Assembly (NCBI GenBank): GCA_025060715.1
Contig: JANXBG010000006.1
Location: 1,867 to 59,420 of the forward strand
Origin: Caldifarciminota bacterium
Lineage (GTDB): Bacteria; Hydrothermota; Tepidihabitantia; Tepidihabitantales; DTDR01
Direction of reading: 5' to 3'
Length of the DNA stretch: 57,554 nt
Below, in pieces: positions 26,361 through 34,577 of this stretch. The first letter of the stretch is position 1, and every line of letters starts with the position of its first letter. The position numbers and the translations under genes are program-made. The notes under the pieces were generated by a model. The model was not told the origin of the DNA, searched no databases, and worked only from the letters and a program-made list of their open reading frames with translations.

Positions 26361-26843
26361 TTAAATAAACCTTTCAAATCTTTCTTTTTTTGCTTTACAA
26401 ATTGGACAGATTTCTGGAGGTTCTTCTCGGGCACAAAGATAGCCACAAATTTTGCACCGCCACACTGGTAAAGAAAGTTTTAAAGTGCTGATAGTAATCT
26501 CACGCTTCTTTTTCTTTAAATTTCTTCTTTCTGGAATAGATTTGATTTGTTTTTTACCGGTATAGACATCATAAGAGACATATAAACCACAATAGCAATT
26601 CCCGTAGTCATTAATATCTTGATCGCGGTAATCACAAGGGCAGATAATATCTAAATCTTCTTCTTTATTACCACTTGCCAAACGACAAGGACAAGCAAAA
26701 TAACCAAATCTTTCCTGGTTGATAAGTAAGCCTTCAATTAGACTTTTAGTAAATTCTTCATCGGGATTTAAAAAATAACCACTTTCTTCAGCTTCTTTTT
26801 TTAATTTTTCGTACCAATAATCAATTAGACTTTTGTCAATCAT
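26361..26843 (-). CDS. Ferredoxin:thioredoxin reductase catalytic subunit fused to a rubredoxin-like domain
   Basis: 160 residues. FTR beta fold in 1-90 with all six cysteines of the catalytic [4Fe-4S]/disulfide centre: CPCR (51, 53), CPCD (68, 70) and NCYCGLY (83, 85). A basic linker leads to a rubredoxin-like knuckle WRCKICGY...CPICK (Cys130, 133, 146, 149). The fusion corresponds to the ferredoxin:disulfide reductases (FDR) described in Methanosarcina and some bacteria, which have no separate variable subunit. It reduces a thioredoxin or glutaredoxin-like partner using ferredoxin electrons; the partner is probably the Grx one base upstream. Confidence 0.9.
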   Translation of the reverse strand: MIDKSLIDYWYEKLKKEAEESGYFLNPDEEFTKSLIEGLLINQERFGYFACPCRLASGNKEEDLDIICPCDYRDQDINDYGNCYCGLYVSYDVYTGKKQIKSIPERRNLKKKKREITISTLKLSLPVWRCKICGYLCAREEPPEICPICKAKKERFERFI

Positions 26844-26844
26844 C

Positions 26845-27105
26845 TTAAGTTAACTCCTTTTTAATTTTTTCTTCATCATATCCAATAATTACTATTTGGT
26901 CGTCAATTACTAATGTGGGAAAAGATAAATTGGCATTATATTTTTTCAATTCTTGAAGAATTTTCTCTCTTTCCTCGCCTTTTAGCAAATCCACATCAAA
27001 ACATTGGTAATTAATACTCAATTGAGATAATAGATTTTTGGTTTTTCGACACCAACCACAAGTGCTTAAAGCATATAAAACCACTTTTTTATTTTTATCA
27101 GCCAT
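26845..27105 (-). CDS. Glutaredoxin-like protein (NrdH-type)
   Basis: 86 residues, single thioredoxin-fold domain with CGWC at residues 16-19, the SFPTLVID cis-Pro strand (about 61-68) and a C-terminal [11 protein letters not shown] helix. The ATG is preceded by TTGATT-16-TATAAT and only 5 nt, so the transcript is predicted leaderless. Only one base separates it from the FTR-rubredoxin gene, so the pair is a ferredoxin to disulfide relay. Target proteins may include ribonucleotide reductase or peroxiredoxin; none is in the window. Confidence 0.9.
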   Translation of the reverse strand: MADKNKKVVLYALSTCGWCRKTKNLLSQLSINYQCFDVDLLKGEEREKILQELKKYNANLSFPTLVIDDQIVIIGYDEEKIKKELT

Positions 27106-27110
27106 AATTT

Positions 27111-27138
27111 ATTATAGAAAAAAAGAACTTAAAATCAA
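27111..27138 (-). promoter_or_regulatory. Promoter of the Grx-FTR operon, predicted leaderless
   Basis: Minus strand TTGATT (27138-27133), 16 bp, TATAAT (27116-27111), 5 nt to the ATG at 27105. Confidence 0.72.
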
Positions 27139-27264
27139 AAAATTATTAAATAATTTATTTAAATCAGGAGAGTATACTATATCCTATACAGCCCCCTTCT
27201 TTATAGAAAACAAAATCCCCTTGGCTTATTAATATGGTATTTATAAGATATTTAAAAAAATCAC

Positions 27265-27438
27265 TTACTTATTTGCTAACAAAGGAATATATATAACTTT
27301 ATTAATTACCTCCTTTTTCTTAATCAAATTCTTTAAATCTAATCTCATAATTTCCTTAGCAATTTGTAAACTGAGGATATTAGACTTGAATACCCCTAGC
27401 CAAAAGCAAAAGAATATTTTTTTTGTCTTATTAGCCAT
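27265..27438 (-). CDS. Candidate small basic protein, unknown function
   Basis: 57 residues, not recognised. ATG at 27438 with AAGGAGA 5 nt upstream (27450-27444), one of the clearest Shine-Dalgarnos in this part. The start MANKTKKIFFCFWLGVFK has a short hydrophobic stretch; then a Lys-rich half (LKNLIKKKEVINK) and the end YIPLLANK. Stop TAA at 27267-27265. The Lys/Ile-rich composition is what random A/T-rich sequence also gives, so the Shine-Dalgarno and the otherwise unusually long empty gap are the main support. It could be a toxin-like or regulatory peptide, or a decayed fragment. Confidence 0.4.
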   Translation of the reverse strand: MANKTKKIFFCFWLGVFKSNILSLQIAKEIMRLDLKNLIKKKEVINKVIYIPLLANK

Positions 27439-27622
27439 AAACTTCTCCTTCTATATATATAACGAAAAAAGAGCCCTAAAGGTTAGTAATTTTTTGTCAG
27501 TTATTCTTCAGAATATTAAGGTACAGGGAAAGGAGGTATAAAAATAGAGAAGGGTTTTCTTAGATAGAGAAGCAAAAATGAAAAAAATTATTATTTAAAG
27601 GAAACGAGAAAAAAGTAATAGA

Positions 27623-27650
27623 TTGACATTTATAATTGTTAAATTATAAT
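27623..27650 (+). promoter_or_regulatory. Promoter of folP-cdaA, predicted leaderless
   Basis: TTGACA (27623-27628), 16 bp, TATAAT (27645-27650), then 6 nt to ATG 27657. Both boxes are perfect. Because the boxes overlap the longer frame, the TTG at 27636 cannot be the start. Confidence 0.9.
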
Positions 27651-27656
27651 AGATTT

Positions 27657-28850
27657 ATGCGAATTTTGTCTCTAAATGATAACGATTTGAGAAAAGAGTT
27701 ATTAAAGATTGGTGTTGATGAAGAAGCAGTTCCAATATTTTTAAAAAAGAGCAAAGTAATTGTTTTGAAATTGGAATCTTTAAGTCAAGCAGCTTGTAAT
27801 ATTTTAAAACAGGTTGCTTTAACTTGTGATAGCGATTGTGCTATTCATAAAAAGGTTATCTCTGGAAGAAAAAAGAAAGCAGATGCAATTTTGATTACTA
27901 ACCTTAGGGGGCTGGAGAAAATTTGTGATAAACTTAATTATCAGCCTGAATTTTTAAAAAGTTTAAAAGAGAAATTAGAGGATTTTTTGAAAAGTTATTT
28001 TAAAAAGGATAATTTTATCCTTAAGTTTAAAGAAAAAACTTATAATTTAAAAGAAAGACCTTTGATAATGGGAATTTTAAATTTAACACCCGATTCTTTT
28101 TATGATGGTGGTAAATTTAAAGATATAAAAGAGGCAGTAGATTACGGAATAAAAATGGTAGAAGATGGAGCAGATATTATTGATGTGGGTGGTGAATCAA
28201 CAAGACCAGGCAGTGAACCAGTTCCTTTAAAAGAAGAATTAAAAAGAGTATTACCGGTAATAAAAGAGTTAAAGAAAAAGATAAATATTCCCATTTCTAT
28301 TGATACCTATAAAAGTGAAGTAGCAAAAATTTGTTTAAGTGAGGGTTGTGAGATTGTTAATGATATTTCGGGTTTGAGATTTGATAAAAAAATGGCAGAG
28401 GTGGTTGCTAATTATGATGCCTATTGTGTAATTATGCATATCAAAGGGAAACCAAAAACAATGCAAAAAAGGGTTTATTATAAAGATGTGATAAAAGAAA
28501 TTTTTGACTATCTAAAAGAAAGGGTAGAGTATGCGATAAATAATGGAATAAAAAGAGAGAAGATTATTATTGACCCAGGGATTGGTTTTGGTAAACTTTT
28601 GGAACATAATTTGGAAATTATTAGAAGATTAGATGAGTTTAAATCCTTAAATCTGCCAATATTGGTTGGCCATTCAAGAAAGAGTTTTATTGGTAAGATA
28701 CTTAATTGTGAACCAAAAGATAGATTATTTGGTTCTATTAGTTGTGCTATTTTTCTTGCTTTAAAAGGAGCAAATATTTTAAGGGTTCATGATGTAAAAG
28801 AGACAAAAGAAGCGATTATGGTTTATAAAGCAATAATAAATAATGTTTAA
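27657..28850 (+). CDS. folP: Dihydropteroate synthase, long form
   Basis: Makes dihydropteroate from p-aminobenzoate and hydroxymethyldihydropterin pyrophosphate in folate synthesis. 397 residues from the ATG at 27657; this start is chosen because a consensus promoter occupies 27623-27650, so the alternative TTG at 27636 is not transcribed. The catalytic TIM barrel is about 120-397: MGILNLTPDSFYDGGKF, GADIIDVGGESTRPG, EIVNDISG, IDPGIGFGK and VGHSRKSFIGK. The N-terminal 115 residues (RILSLNDNDLRKELLKIG, ILKQVALTCDSDCAI) form the extra domain of the long DHPS variants of clostridia and thermophiles, whose role is unclear. The stop overlaps cdaA by 8 bases. Confidence 0.94.
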   Translation: MRILSLNDNDLRKELLKIGVDEEAVPIFLKKSKVIVLKLESLSQAACNILKQVALTCDSDCAIHKKVISGRKKKADAILITNLRGLEKICDKLNYQPEFLKSLKEKLEDFLKSYFKKDNFILKFKEKTYNLKERPLIMGILNLTPDSFYDGGKFKDIKEAVDYGIKMVEDGADIIDVGGESTRPGSEPVPLKEELKRVLPVIKELKKKINIPISIDTYKSEVAKICLSEGCEIVNDISGLRFDKKMAEVVANYDAYCVIMHIKGKPKTMQKRVYYKDVIKEIFDYLKERVEYAINNGIKREKIIIDPGIGFGKLLEHNLEIIRRLDEFKSLNLPILVGHSRKSFIGKILNCEPKDRLFGSISCAIFLALKGANILRVHDVKETKEAIMVYKAIINNV

Positions 28851-29604
28851 AATCTTTAAACCAACAATTATTGATATTTTAGATATTACTTTGGTGGCAA
28901 TCTTAGTTTATTACTTTTTAAAATTTTTACAAGGAACAAGGGCATTAAAAATGGTATATGCTCTTATCTTACTTTTTATCATCTCTTATATCGCTCAAAT
29001 ATTGCAATTAAAAGCCTTTGGTTTGATTATTGATTCCTTAAAGGCGGTTTGGATTATTTTATTTGTTATTCTTTTCCAACCGGAGATTAGAAATGTTTTG
29101 ACAAGATTTGGTCGCTATAAACTTTTCAGTTTTTTATTAAAACCTGAAGAGAGTAAAGGAATAATTGAGGAGATAACAAAAGCATTAAAAGATATGAAAG
29201 AAAAAAAATGGGGAGCTTTAATTGTTTTGGAAAGAGAGATTGGTTTAAAAGAATATATTGAAAGTGGTATTCCAATAGGTGCTAAACTTTCTTCATCCCT
29301 TTTAGTTTCTATTTTTTCACCAAATTCACCCTTACATGATGGTGCCTGTATTATTTCTGGTGACCAGATTGCTGCCGGAGGCGTAGCTTTGCCTTTAAGC
29401 GATAACAAATTTTCGCCCTTTTTTGGTATGCGCCATCGAGCAGGAATTGGTATTACCGAAATCACTGACGCCTGTGCAATTATTCTTTCCGAGACTACCG
29501 GTAAAATATCATTTGCCTATAAAGGAAATATTAAATACGACATTTCGCTACTTGAATTAAAACATGAATTGAGTAAAATTTTAATTAAAGAAGAAAAGAA
29601 ATAA
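28843..29604 (+). CDS. cdaA: Diadenylate cyclase CdaA
   Basis: Condenses two ATP into cyclic di-AMP. 253 residues: two or three membrane segments in 10-85, then the DAC (DisA_N) domain with DGA (166-168) and RHR (197-199, GMRHRAGIGITE), the two motifs that carry the active site. No CdaR or glmM adjacent, unlike Firmicutes; the folP-cdaA pair occurs in several diderm groups. Starts within the end of folP, so likely translated by coupling. It shows c-di-AMP signalling in this organism; receptors are not in the window. Confidence 0.93.
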   Translation: MFKIFKPTIIDILDITLVAILVYYFLKFLQGTRALKMVYALILLFIISYIAQILQLKAFGLIIDSLKAVWIILFVILFQPEIRNVLTRFGRYKLFSFLLKPEESKGIIEEITKALKDMKEKKWGALIVLEREIGLKEYIESGIPIGAKLSSSLLVSIFSPNSPLHDGACIISGDQIAAGGVALPLSDNKFSPFFGMRHRAGIGITEITDACAIILSETTGKISFAYKGNIKYDISLLELKHELSKILIKEEKK

Positions 29605-29685
29605 AAACTTCTTATTAGAATTGAAAAGCGATAAAAATATTGGCTATGTTAGATAAATAAGAAAATATCTAAGGAGGAAAAAGAA

Positions 29686-32391
29686 ATGGTAACAGAAAAG
29701 TTTTATCAAAGAAAAATAAAAATATTATTTTTCTTTTTAGTAACTTTAATTGTTTTTTCTGTTTATTTATATTCCTTGGCACCTACTGCTTCTTTTTGGG
29801 ATTGTAGTGAATTAATAGCAGTTTCTTATATCTTAGGAATACCTCACCCCCCGGGCACTCCTTTATATGTAAATTTGGGAAGGATTTTTTCAATGATCCC
29901 GGTAAGTAAAGAAGTGGCTTTTCGGACAAATTTCTTTACCGCCCTCTTAGGTGCTATTTCTTGCGGATTGGTTTATCTCCTCGTTGTTAAATTGCTCTCT
30001 TTACAAAAGGGATTTCAAAGTTTTAATGAAAGGTATCCTTTTTTAATACATTTTGCGGGAATTGTTGGTGGTCTTGCCTTAGGATTTGCTAATTCTTTTT
30101 GGGATAACTCTGTAGAAACCGAAGTTTATACTCCTTGTGTTGTTGTTGCTCTATTTGTTATCTATTTAGCCATATTATGGCGGGAGAAATTAGAAAGAGG
30201 AGAGGAGGATAATAGATATGTTTTAGCAAGTATCTATCTTCTTTTTTTATCAACAGGAATTCATTTTACACCAGTAATGATTTTCATTCCTTTACTTATC
30301 TATGGTTTAATTGTGAATAGAAAGGCACTTTTGGAATTGAGATTTATTGAATTTATTATTTTATATTTGTTAATTGTTTTAATTTCCGGATTGGTTTTGG
30401 TTGATTATTTTGTTTTGTTTTTGGCTTCGCCTTTAGTAGCAGTCATTGATTTATATAAAGAAAGGGGAGTTTGGTTTTTTATCTTAATTATTTTATATGG
30501 TATTTATCTTTACTATCTTTATGAAAAGAAAAAATTGAAAGTTCAATATGTTTTATTAGGACTTTTTTTGATTGCTTTGGCATCTTCCATTCAATTCTTT
30601 TTAATGGTAAGAGCAAGGTTAGAGCCAGCAATTAATGAAGTAGCTCCAGCAAAATGGCGAGATTTTGTTAGTGTTTTAAAAAGGGAACAATATGACCCAA
30701 TGAGACTTTTGCCTAGAAAAACTCAATTTTTAACCGAAGAAGATTGGCGGGCCTATCCCAATTCAGTTCCTTATTTAGGAGTTATCCCTGCTTATTTTGA
30801 GCAAATCAAATTTTATGTTCGTTATTTCTTCTGGCAATGGGCCGGAAGGGAGAATTTTGATATATTTTTAGGTATAAAATTACCAGCAATCATTGGCCTT
30901 ATTTTTCCTATTTTAGGAATTTGGGGAATGATAGAGCATTATAAGAACGAAAAGAAATCTTTTTTACTTATCTTTTTATCCTTCCTTATTGCTTCGCTTG
31001 GTTTAATAACTTATCTCAATTTAAAATATTCACCTTCTGACCCAAGAGAACATTTAAAATTTAGAGAAGTAAGGGAAAGAGATTATTTCTTTGCTTTTTC
31101 TTATGTCTTTTTCACTATCTTTGTTGGTATGGGAACTTATTATTTTCTTAATTATATATTAACAAAATTAAAATTAAAGAAAATTCCTTTCTATTCAATC
31201 ATCGGAGGAATTATTGTGGTTTCCTTTTTACCAATTGTTTTAAACTATCCTGAGGTAACAAGAAGAGGGAATATGATTCCGGCAGAATATGGATATAATA
31301 TGCTCATCTCTTGTGAAGGAGAGAAGGCAGTAGTTTTTACTAATGGTGATAATGATACCTTTCCTTTATGGTTTGTTCAAGAAACACCATCAGCAGTAAA
31401 CGATTATAAAGTACCTTTTAAAAGAAATGTTGCTGTTGCTAATCTTTCCTTACTAAATACTAACTGGTATTGTAAGCAACTTAAAAAATGGGGAGCACCA
31501 ATTTCTTTTACCCTGGAAGAAATAGATAAATTACCACAAGGAATGTACGGCAAAGATGGTAGAATTTATCTTTTGAAAGATATTATTATTAGAGATATGC
31601 TAGCAACTAACGCAGGAATCAAATTAAAGTATCCAGATGATTACTTAGTATCTCCCCACGAATTTCGGCAGAAGGTATTAAAGAATTATAAAAATTTAAC
31701 AGGTTGCGAAATCTATTTTGCTACAACTGTTTCTAAAGATAATCTTTATGATGTAGAACCTTTTTTAGTATTGAAAGGACTTGTCCAGTTAGTCACTGCT
31801 GACTCCGGTGATAATCAAATAGATATTGCTAAAACTGAAGAATTTTTATTTAAAAGATACAAAATGAAAAGTATGCTTGACCCCAAAGTAAAAAAAGATG
31901 AGAATACTAGAGGACTTCTACTCAACTATGTTGCTCTTTATGTCCAATTGGCGCAAGAGTATTATAAAAAAGGAGATCTAACAAAGGCAATTGAAATTTT
32001 AGAAAAGGCAAAAGAGTTTGAACTTGATCCCGATAAAAAGGCTATTTTATTTTACAATTTAAGTTTATTTAATATCCATACTCAAAATTATGAAAAAGCT
32101 TTAAGTTACTTAGATTCTATCGAAAAAACTGGTATCAAAGATGTCCAACTTCTACTGCAAAGAGGACTTATCTATCAATCATTAAACCAATTAAAGAAAG
32201 CAGAAGAATCTTATTTAAAAGCAAAGGAATTAGCACCATTAAGACCCGAACCTGTGCAGACTTTATACCAATTTTATCTCTCTACTTTAAATGATACTCC
32301 TAAGGCAATAAATATTTTAAAAGAATGGCTATTTAGAAATCCTAATGATACTGTTGCTCAAAGATTATTAAGAGATTTAGAGAAAAAATAA
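29686..32391 (+). CDS. DUF2723 integral membrane protein with C-terminal TPRs
   Basis: 901 residues. About 12 membrane segments up to residue 530, with the DUF2723 signature SFWDCSELIAVSYILGIPHP (40-59), PPGTPLYVNLGRIFSM and NSFWDNSVETEVY (about 140-152). These are acidic luminal loops of the kind seen in protein O-mannosyltransferase-like GT-C enzymes. The last 150 residues contain three or four TPRs (YYKKGDLTKAIEILEKAKEF and similar). Likely a lipid-linked sugar transferase acting at the periplasmic face, perhaps glycosylating secreted proteins or surface glycans; donor and acceptor unknown. SD AAGGAGG 9 nt before the ATG. Confidence 0.85.
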   Translation: MVTEKFYQRKIKILFFFLVTLIVFSVYLYSLAPTASFWDCSELIAVSYILGIPHPPGTPLYVNLGRIFSMIPVSKEVAFRTNFFTALLGAISCGLVYLLVVKLLSLQKGFQSFNERYPFLIHFAGIVGGLALGFANSFWDNSVETEVYTPCVVVALFVIYLAILWREKLERGEEDNRYVLASIYLLFLSTGIHFTPVMIFIPLLIYGLIVNRKALLELRFIEFIILYLLIVLISGLVLVDYFVLFLASPLVAVIDLYKERGVWFFILIILYGIYLYYLYEKKKLKVQYVLLGLFLIALASSIQFFLMVRARLEPAINEVAPAKWRDFVSVLKREQYDPMRLLPRKTQFLTEEDWRAYPNSVPYLGVIPAYFEQIKFYVRYFFWQWAGRENFDIFLGIKLPAIIGLIFPILGIWGMIEHYKNEKKSFLLIFLSFLIASLGLITYLNLKYSPSDPREHLKFREVRERDYFFAFSYVFFTIFVGMGTYYFLNYILTKLKLKKIPFYSIIGGIIVVSFLPIVLNYPEVTRRGNMIPAEYGYNMLISCEGEKAVVFTNGDNDTFPLWFVQETPSAVNDYKVPFKRNVAVANLSLLNTNWYCKQLKKWGAPISFTLEEIDKLPQGMYGKDGRIYLLKDIIIRDMLATNAGIKLKYPDDYLVSPHEFRQKVLKNYKNLTGCEIYFATTVSKDNLYDVEPFLVLKGLVQLVTADSGDNQIDIAKTEEFLFKRYKMKSMLDPKVKKDENTRGLLLNYVALYVQLAQEYYKKGDLTKAIEILEKAKEFELDPDKKAILFYNLSLFNIHTQNYEKALSYLDSIEKTGIKDVQLLLQRGLIYQSLNQLKKAEESYLKAKELAPLRPEPVQTLYQFYLSTLNDTPKAINILKEWLFRNPNDTVAQRLLRDLEKK

Positions 32392-32882
32392 TATCTTCTA
32401 TTTGATTACCCTTTTAACAGGCAAGTTAAGATATTATTCTCATAAAGTAGCAATAATCAAAAGCATAATTAGTAAAGTTTTTATCCAAATAAGTTGACCT
32501 AAGGATTTTATTTTTAAGGAGTGAGAGTATTCATACTATATTTTGAGTAATTATAATATTAATTGCTATTTATACTTTCTTTAAAGATTCTTTTTCTTTT
32601 AAAGTAAGTTTTCTAATTCCTTTGGAGTTTTTCCTTATAATTCTTTATGTCCTTCTTCTTTTTAACTTTTTAATTTCTTTTATTCTTTTATGGACGCTTA
32701 CTATTTATATTTTCTTAACCATTATATTATCAATCCGGTAACCATGTCTTAACACTTCTACTTTTTTCTTATTGACTTTTTTTTTCATAGTTATAATTTT
32801 TAAAATTTAATTAAAGGTGAAAAAAAATATGTTTTTTAGTATACAAATATTAAAAATAATCAAAAATAAAAAGGGGGTAAAT
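32392..32882. other. 490-bp gap with hydrophobic fragment and shared repeat
   Basis: Contains a 20-bp sequence at 32452-32471 repeated with one mismatch at 43964-43983, and an open frame (32547-32744) without start codon whose translation is strongly hydrophobic (for example FLIPLEFFLIILYVLLLFNF). That could be a decayed membrane-protein remnant, although T-rich DNA gives such translations by chance. The SD (GGGGG, 32873-32877) and start of the FG-GAP gene lie at its right edge. Confidence 0.4.
32452..32471. repeat. 20-bp intergenic repeat, copy 1
   Basis: Matches 43964-43983 at 19 of 20 bases (core AAAAGCATAATTA). Both copies lie shortly after the stop of a plus-strand gene, and TTAGTAAASTTTTT follows in both, with 25-30 extra bases in the second. 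Confidence 0.55.
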
Positions 32883-32923
32883 ATGCTGAAAAGAAAATTT
32901 TTTATTATTTATCTTTATTTTTA
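32883..32923 (+). pseudogene. Signal-peptide start of the FG-GAP gene, out of frame by one base
   Basis: ATG at 32883 follows GGGGG (32873-32877) at good distance and begins MLKRKFF, but this frame ends at TAA 32922. The next frame reads FYYLSLFLMFNIFSQ straight into the FG-GAP protein. One additional base in the A4/T6 run (32891-32901) would join them into a normal signal peptide. Confidence 0.6.
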
Positions 32924-34363
32924 ATGTTTAACATTTTTTCTCAATCTCTTGAAAAAATTGCAGGCCCTCTCCCGTCTGCGGTGAAAATTGGAGACGCAGA
33001 TAATGATGGACAAAATGAATTATTGATTGCCTATGGTTGGGGAAATTATGGTCCGCATTTAATTATTTTAAAGCCCCGAGGTGATGGTTTCTATCCGGTT
33101 TGGGAAGCAAATTTTCCATTTGGAGAAGCTGCTGAGATGAGTGTTGATGTGGGAGATGCGAATGGTGACGGACAAAATGAAGTAGTTGCAATGAATGCAA
33201 CACCATCGGATATTAATTCCAATGGTAAAATTAGAATATATAAACATATTGGAGGAAACAATTATCAACTATTATGGAGCGACAATCTTAATCAAGGTTT
33301 TCGAAGAATTGCTGTTGGAAATATAGACGGAGACCATGCCGAAGAAATTGTAATCGGGAATAGTTTTTATGACCGCACCCTTTATTATTATGATTATCAA
33401 GGTGGAAATAATTGGAGCAAGATTGAAATTGAATATGTTGGAGAAGATTGCCACGGACTTCAAATTGCCGATGCCGATAATGATGGTCAAAAAGAGATTA
33501 TTGTTGGCTTAGGGATTTGGCCTAACTATACTGTGCGGATTTATAAATATTTGGCAGGAAGAATTCAACGTATTTGGAACTACTCCTTCTGTTCAGTTTC
33601 TCTTTACGAACCAGGTTATGGGGTTTACGTAGGAGATGTAGATAACGACGGTCGGAACGAAATTCTCGTAACAGAAGAAAGTCCACATCAAGAAAGAAAT
33701 TATAATGATGTTTTTATATTTGAACATACTGGTGGAACTAATTGGCAGCTCTACTGGCAAATGGGTTTTCCTTGGCCACATATCGGAGCTCGTTGTCCAT
33801 ATATAGGAAGGATTCAAAATACTGCTGGCAATGAATTTTGTTTTTTAGGAAAAGGCACTCTTTATGTTTATCGTTGGACAGGTTCTACTTATGCCAGAAT
33901 TGCTGCTCAGCATTTACCTAATGTAAAGGTAGAACAAAATAATTCGCCCAGTGTTAATTCAATAACCGGAGGAGATTGTGATAATGATGGTGAACACGAA
34001 ACCGTAGTGTTATTAGGTGCAACTGTTTTCATTTTTGACCGATTTGGTGTAGGAATTTCTGAAAAGGATAATTTAAAATCAATTCCTATTGGTAGACTTT
34101 CTACTCCAAGGCTAAATCTTCTTAAAAAAGAAATCCGAATCTCATATATTCTTTCTTCCGAAGGATTAGCAGAAATTAGGATATTAGACCAAAAAGGTAA
34201 TATTGTTAGGAAAATCAAAGTTAAAGGAATAGCGGGTCAAAATGAAATTATATGGGATGGTAAAGACGATATGGGTAGAACACTTCCATCCGGTAATTAC
34301 TTTTATCATCTATATCAAAATGGTAAACAAATTGGTGGTGCTAAAATAGTGAAAGTAGAATAA
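32924..34363 (+). CDS. Secreted FG-GAP/VCBS repeat protein with FlgD-like Ig tail
   Basis: 479 residues from the in-frame ATG at 32924, but the true start is probably 32883 with a one-base frameshift in the signal peptide. Six or seven FG-GAP/VCBS blades, each with a calcium-loop type motif: GDADNDGQNE, GDANGDGQNE, GNIDGDHAEE, ADADNDGQKE, GDVDNDGRNE, GDCDNDGEHE. They form an integrin-like propeller. The last 85 residues are a FlgD-type Ig domain (ISYILSSEGLAEIRILD... IIWDGKDDMGRTLPSGNYFY) that serves as the T9SS-type C-terminal domain in other FCB lineages. Probably a surface protein for adhesion. If the frameshift is real, the product made from 32924 lacks a full export signal. Confidence 0.82.
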   Translation: MFNIFSQSLEKIAGPLPSAVKIGDADNDGQNELLIAYGWGNYGPHLIILKPRGDGFYPVWEANFPFGEAAEMSVDVGDANGDGQNEVVAMNATPSDINSNGKIRIYKHIGGNNYQLLWSDNLNQGFRRIAVGNIDGDHAEEIVIGNSFYDRTLYYYDYQGGNNWSKIEIEYVGEDCHGLQIADADNDGQKEIIVGLGIWPNYTVRIYKYLAGRIQRIWNYSFCSVSLYEPGYGVYVGDVDNDGRNEILVTEESPHQERNYNDVFIFEHTGGTNWQLYWQMGFPWPHIGARCPYIGRIQNTAGNEFCFLGKGTLYVYRWTGSTYARIAAQHLPNVKVEQNNSPSVNSITGGDCDNDGEHETVVLLGATVFIFDRFGVGISEKDNLKSIPIGRLSTPRLNLLKKEIRISYILSSEGLAEIRILDQKGNIVRKIKVKGIAGQNEIIWDGKDDMGRTLPSGNYFYHLYQNGKQIGGAKIVKVE

Positions 34364-34577
34364 AATAAAAAAGATTTTTTAAGGAACTTTTTATAACTTT
34401 TCCTTTTAATTTTTTGATTGCTAATTCAATTTTTAAATAAAGGATTTCTCTTTCCAATTTTTTTATCTCCTTTCTTCTTTTAGTATATTGAATTAAACCA
34501 TTTGGTCCTGGTAAAAGAAGGGAAAATAGAAAGAAGAATAAAAAGAGGATAAAATATTTAAAATATTTCTTCTTCAA
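34341..34577 (-). CDS. FtsB/DivIC-like septum protein (short)
   Basis: 78 residues: a basic start, one membrane segment (about 8-24, FILFLFFFLFSLLLPG), the short motif GPNGLIQY and a coiled coil (KRRKEIKKLEREILYLKIELAIKK). This is the layout of FtsB/DivIC, the bitopic divisome protein that links FtsL and FtsQ. The usual C-terminal segment after the coil (NDPEYIEKIAREK-like) is missing; it has instead GKVIKSSLKNLFYFILLSLF, so it may be degenerate. Position next to eno, with which it overlaps by 20 bases, is a known arrangement for this family and supports the call. Confidence 0.65.
   Translation of the reverse strand: MKKKYFKYFILFLFFFLFSLLLPGPNGLIQYTKRRKEIKKLEREILYLKIELAIKKLKGKVIKSSLKNLFYFILLSLF

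Larger units (their letters stand above)
27106..27656. other. Large gap (about 550 bp) between divergent Grx and folP genes
   Basis: Contains the Grx promoter, a 57-codon minus-strand ORF with a good Shine-Dalgarno (27265-27438), a GAAAGGAGGT-type sequence at about 27529-27538 that precedes no start codon, and the folP promoter at its right end. The remainder is A/T-rich without recognisable features. Confidence 0.6.

Noticed and set aside
27636-27656. Upstream TTG start for folP giving seven extra residues
   Set aside because: It lies within the promoter (between -35 and -10 boxes), so it cannot be in the mRNA.
32701-32760. 20-codon ORF starting ATG GAC
   Set aside because: No Shine-Dalgarno or promoter; too short to judge.
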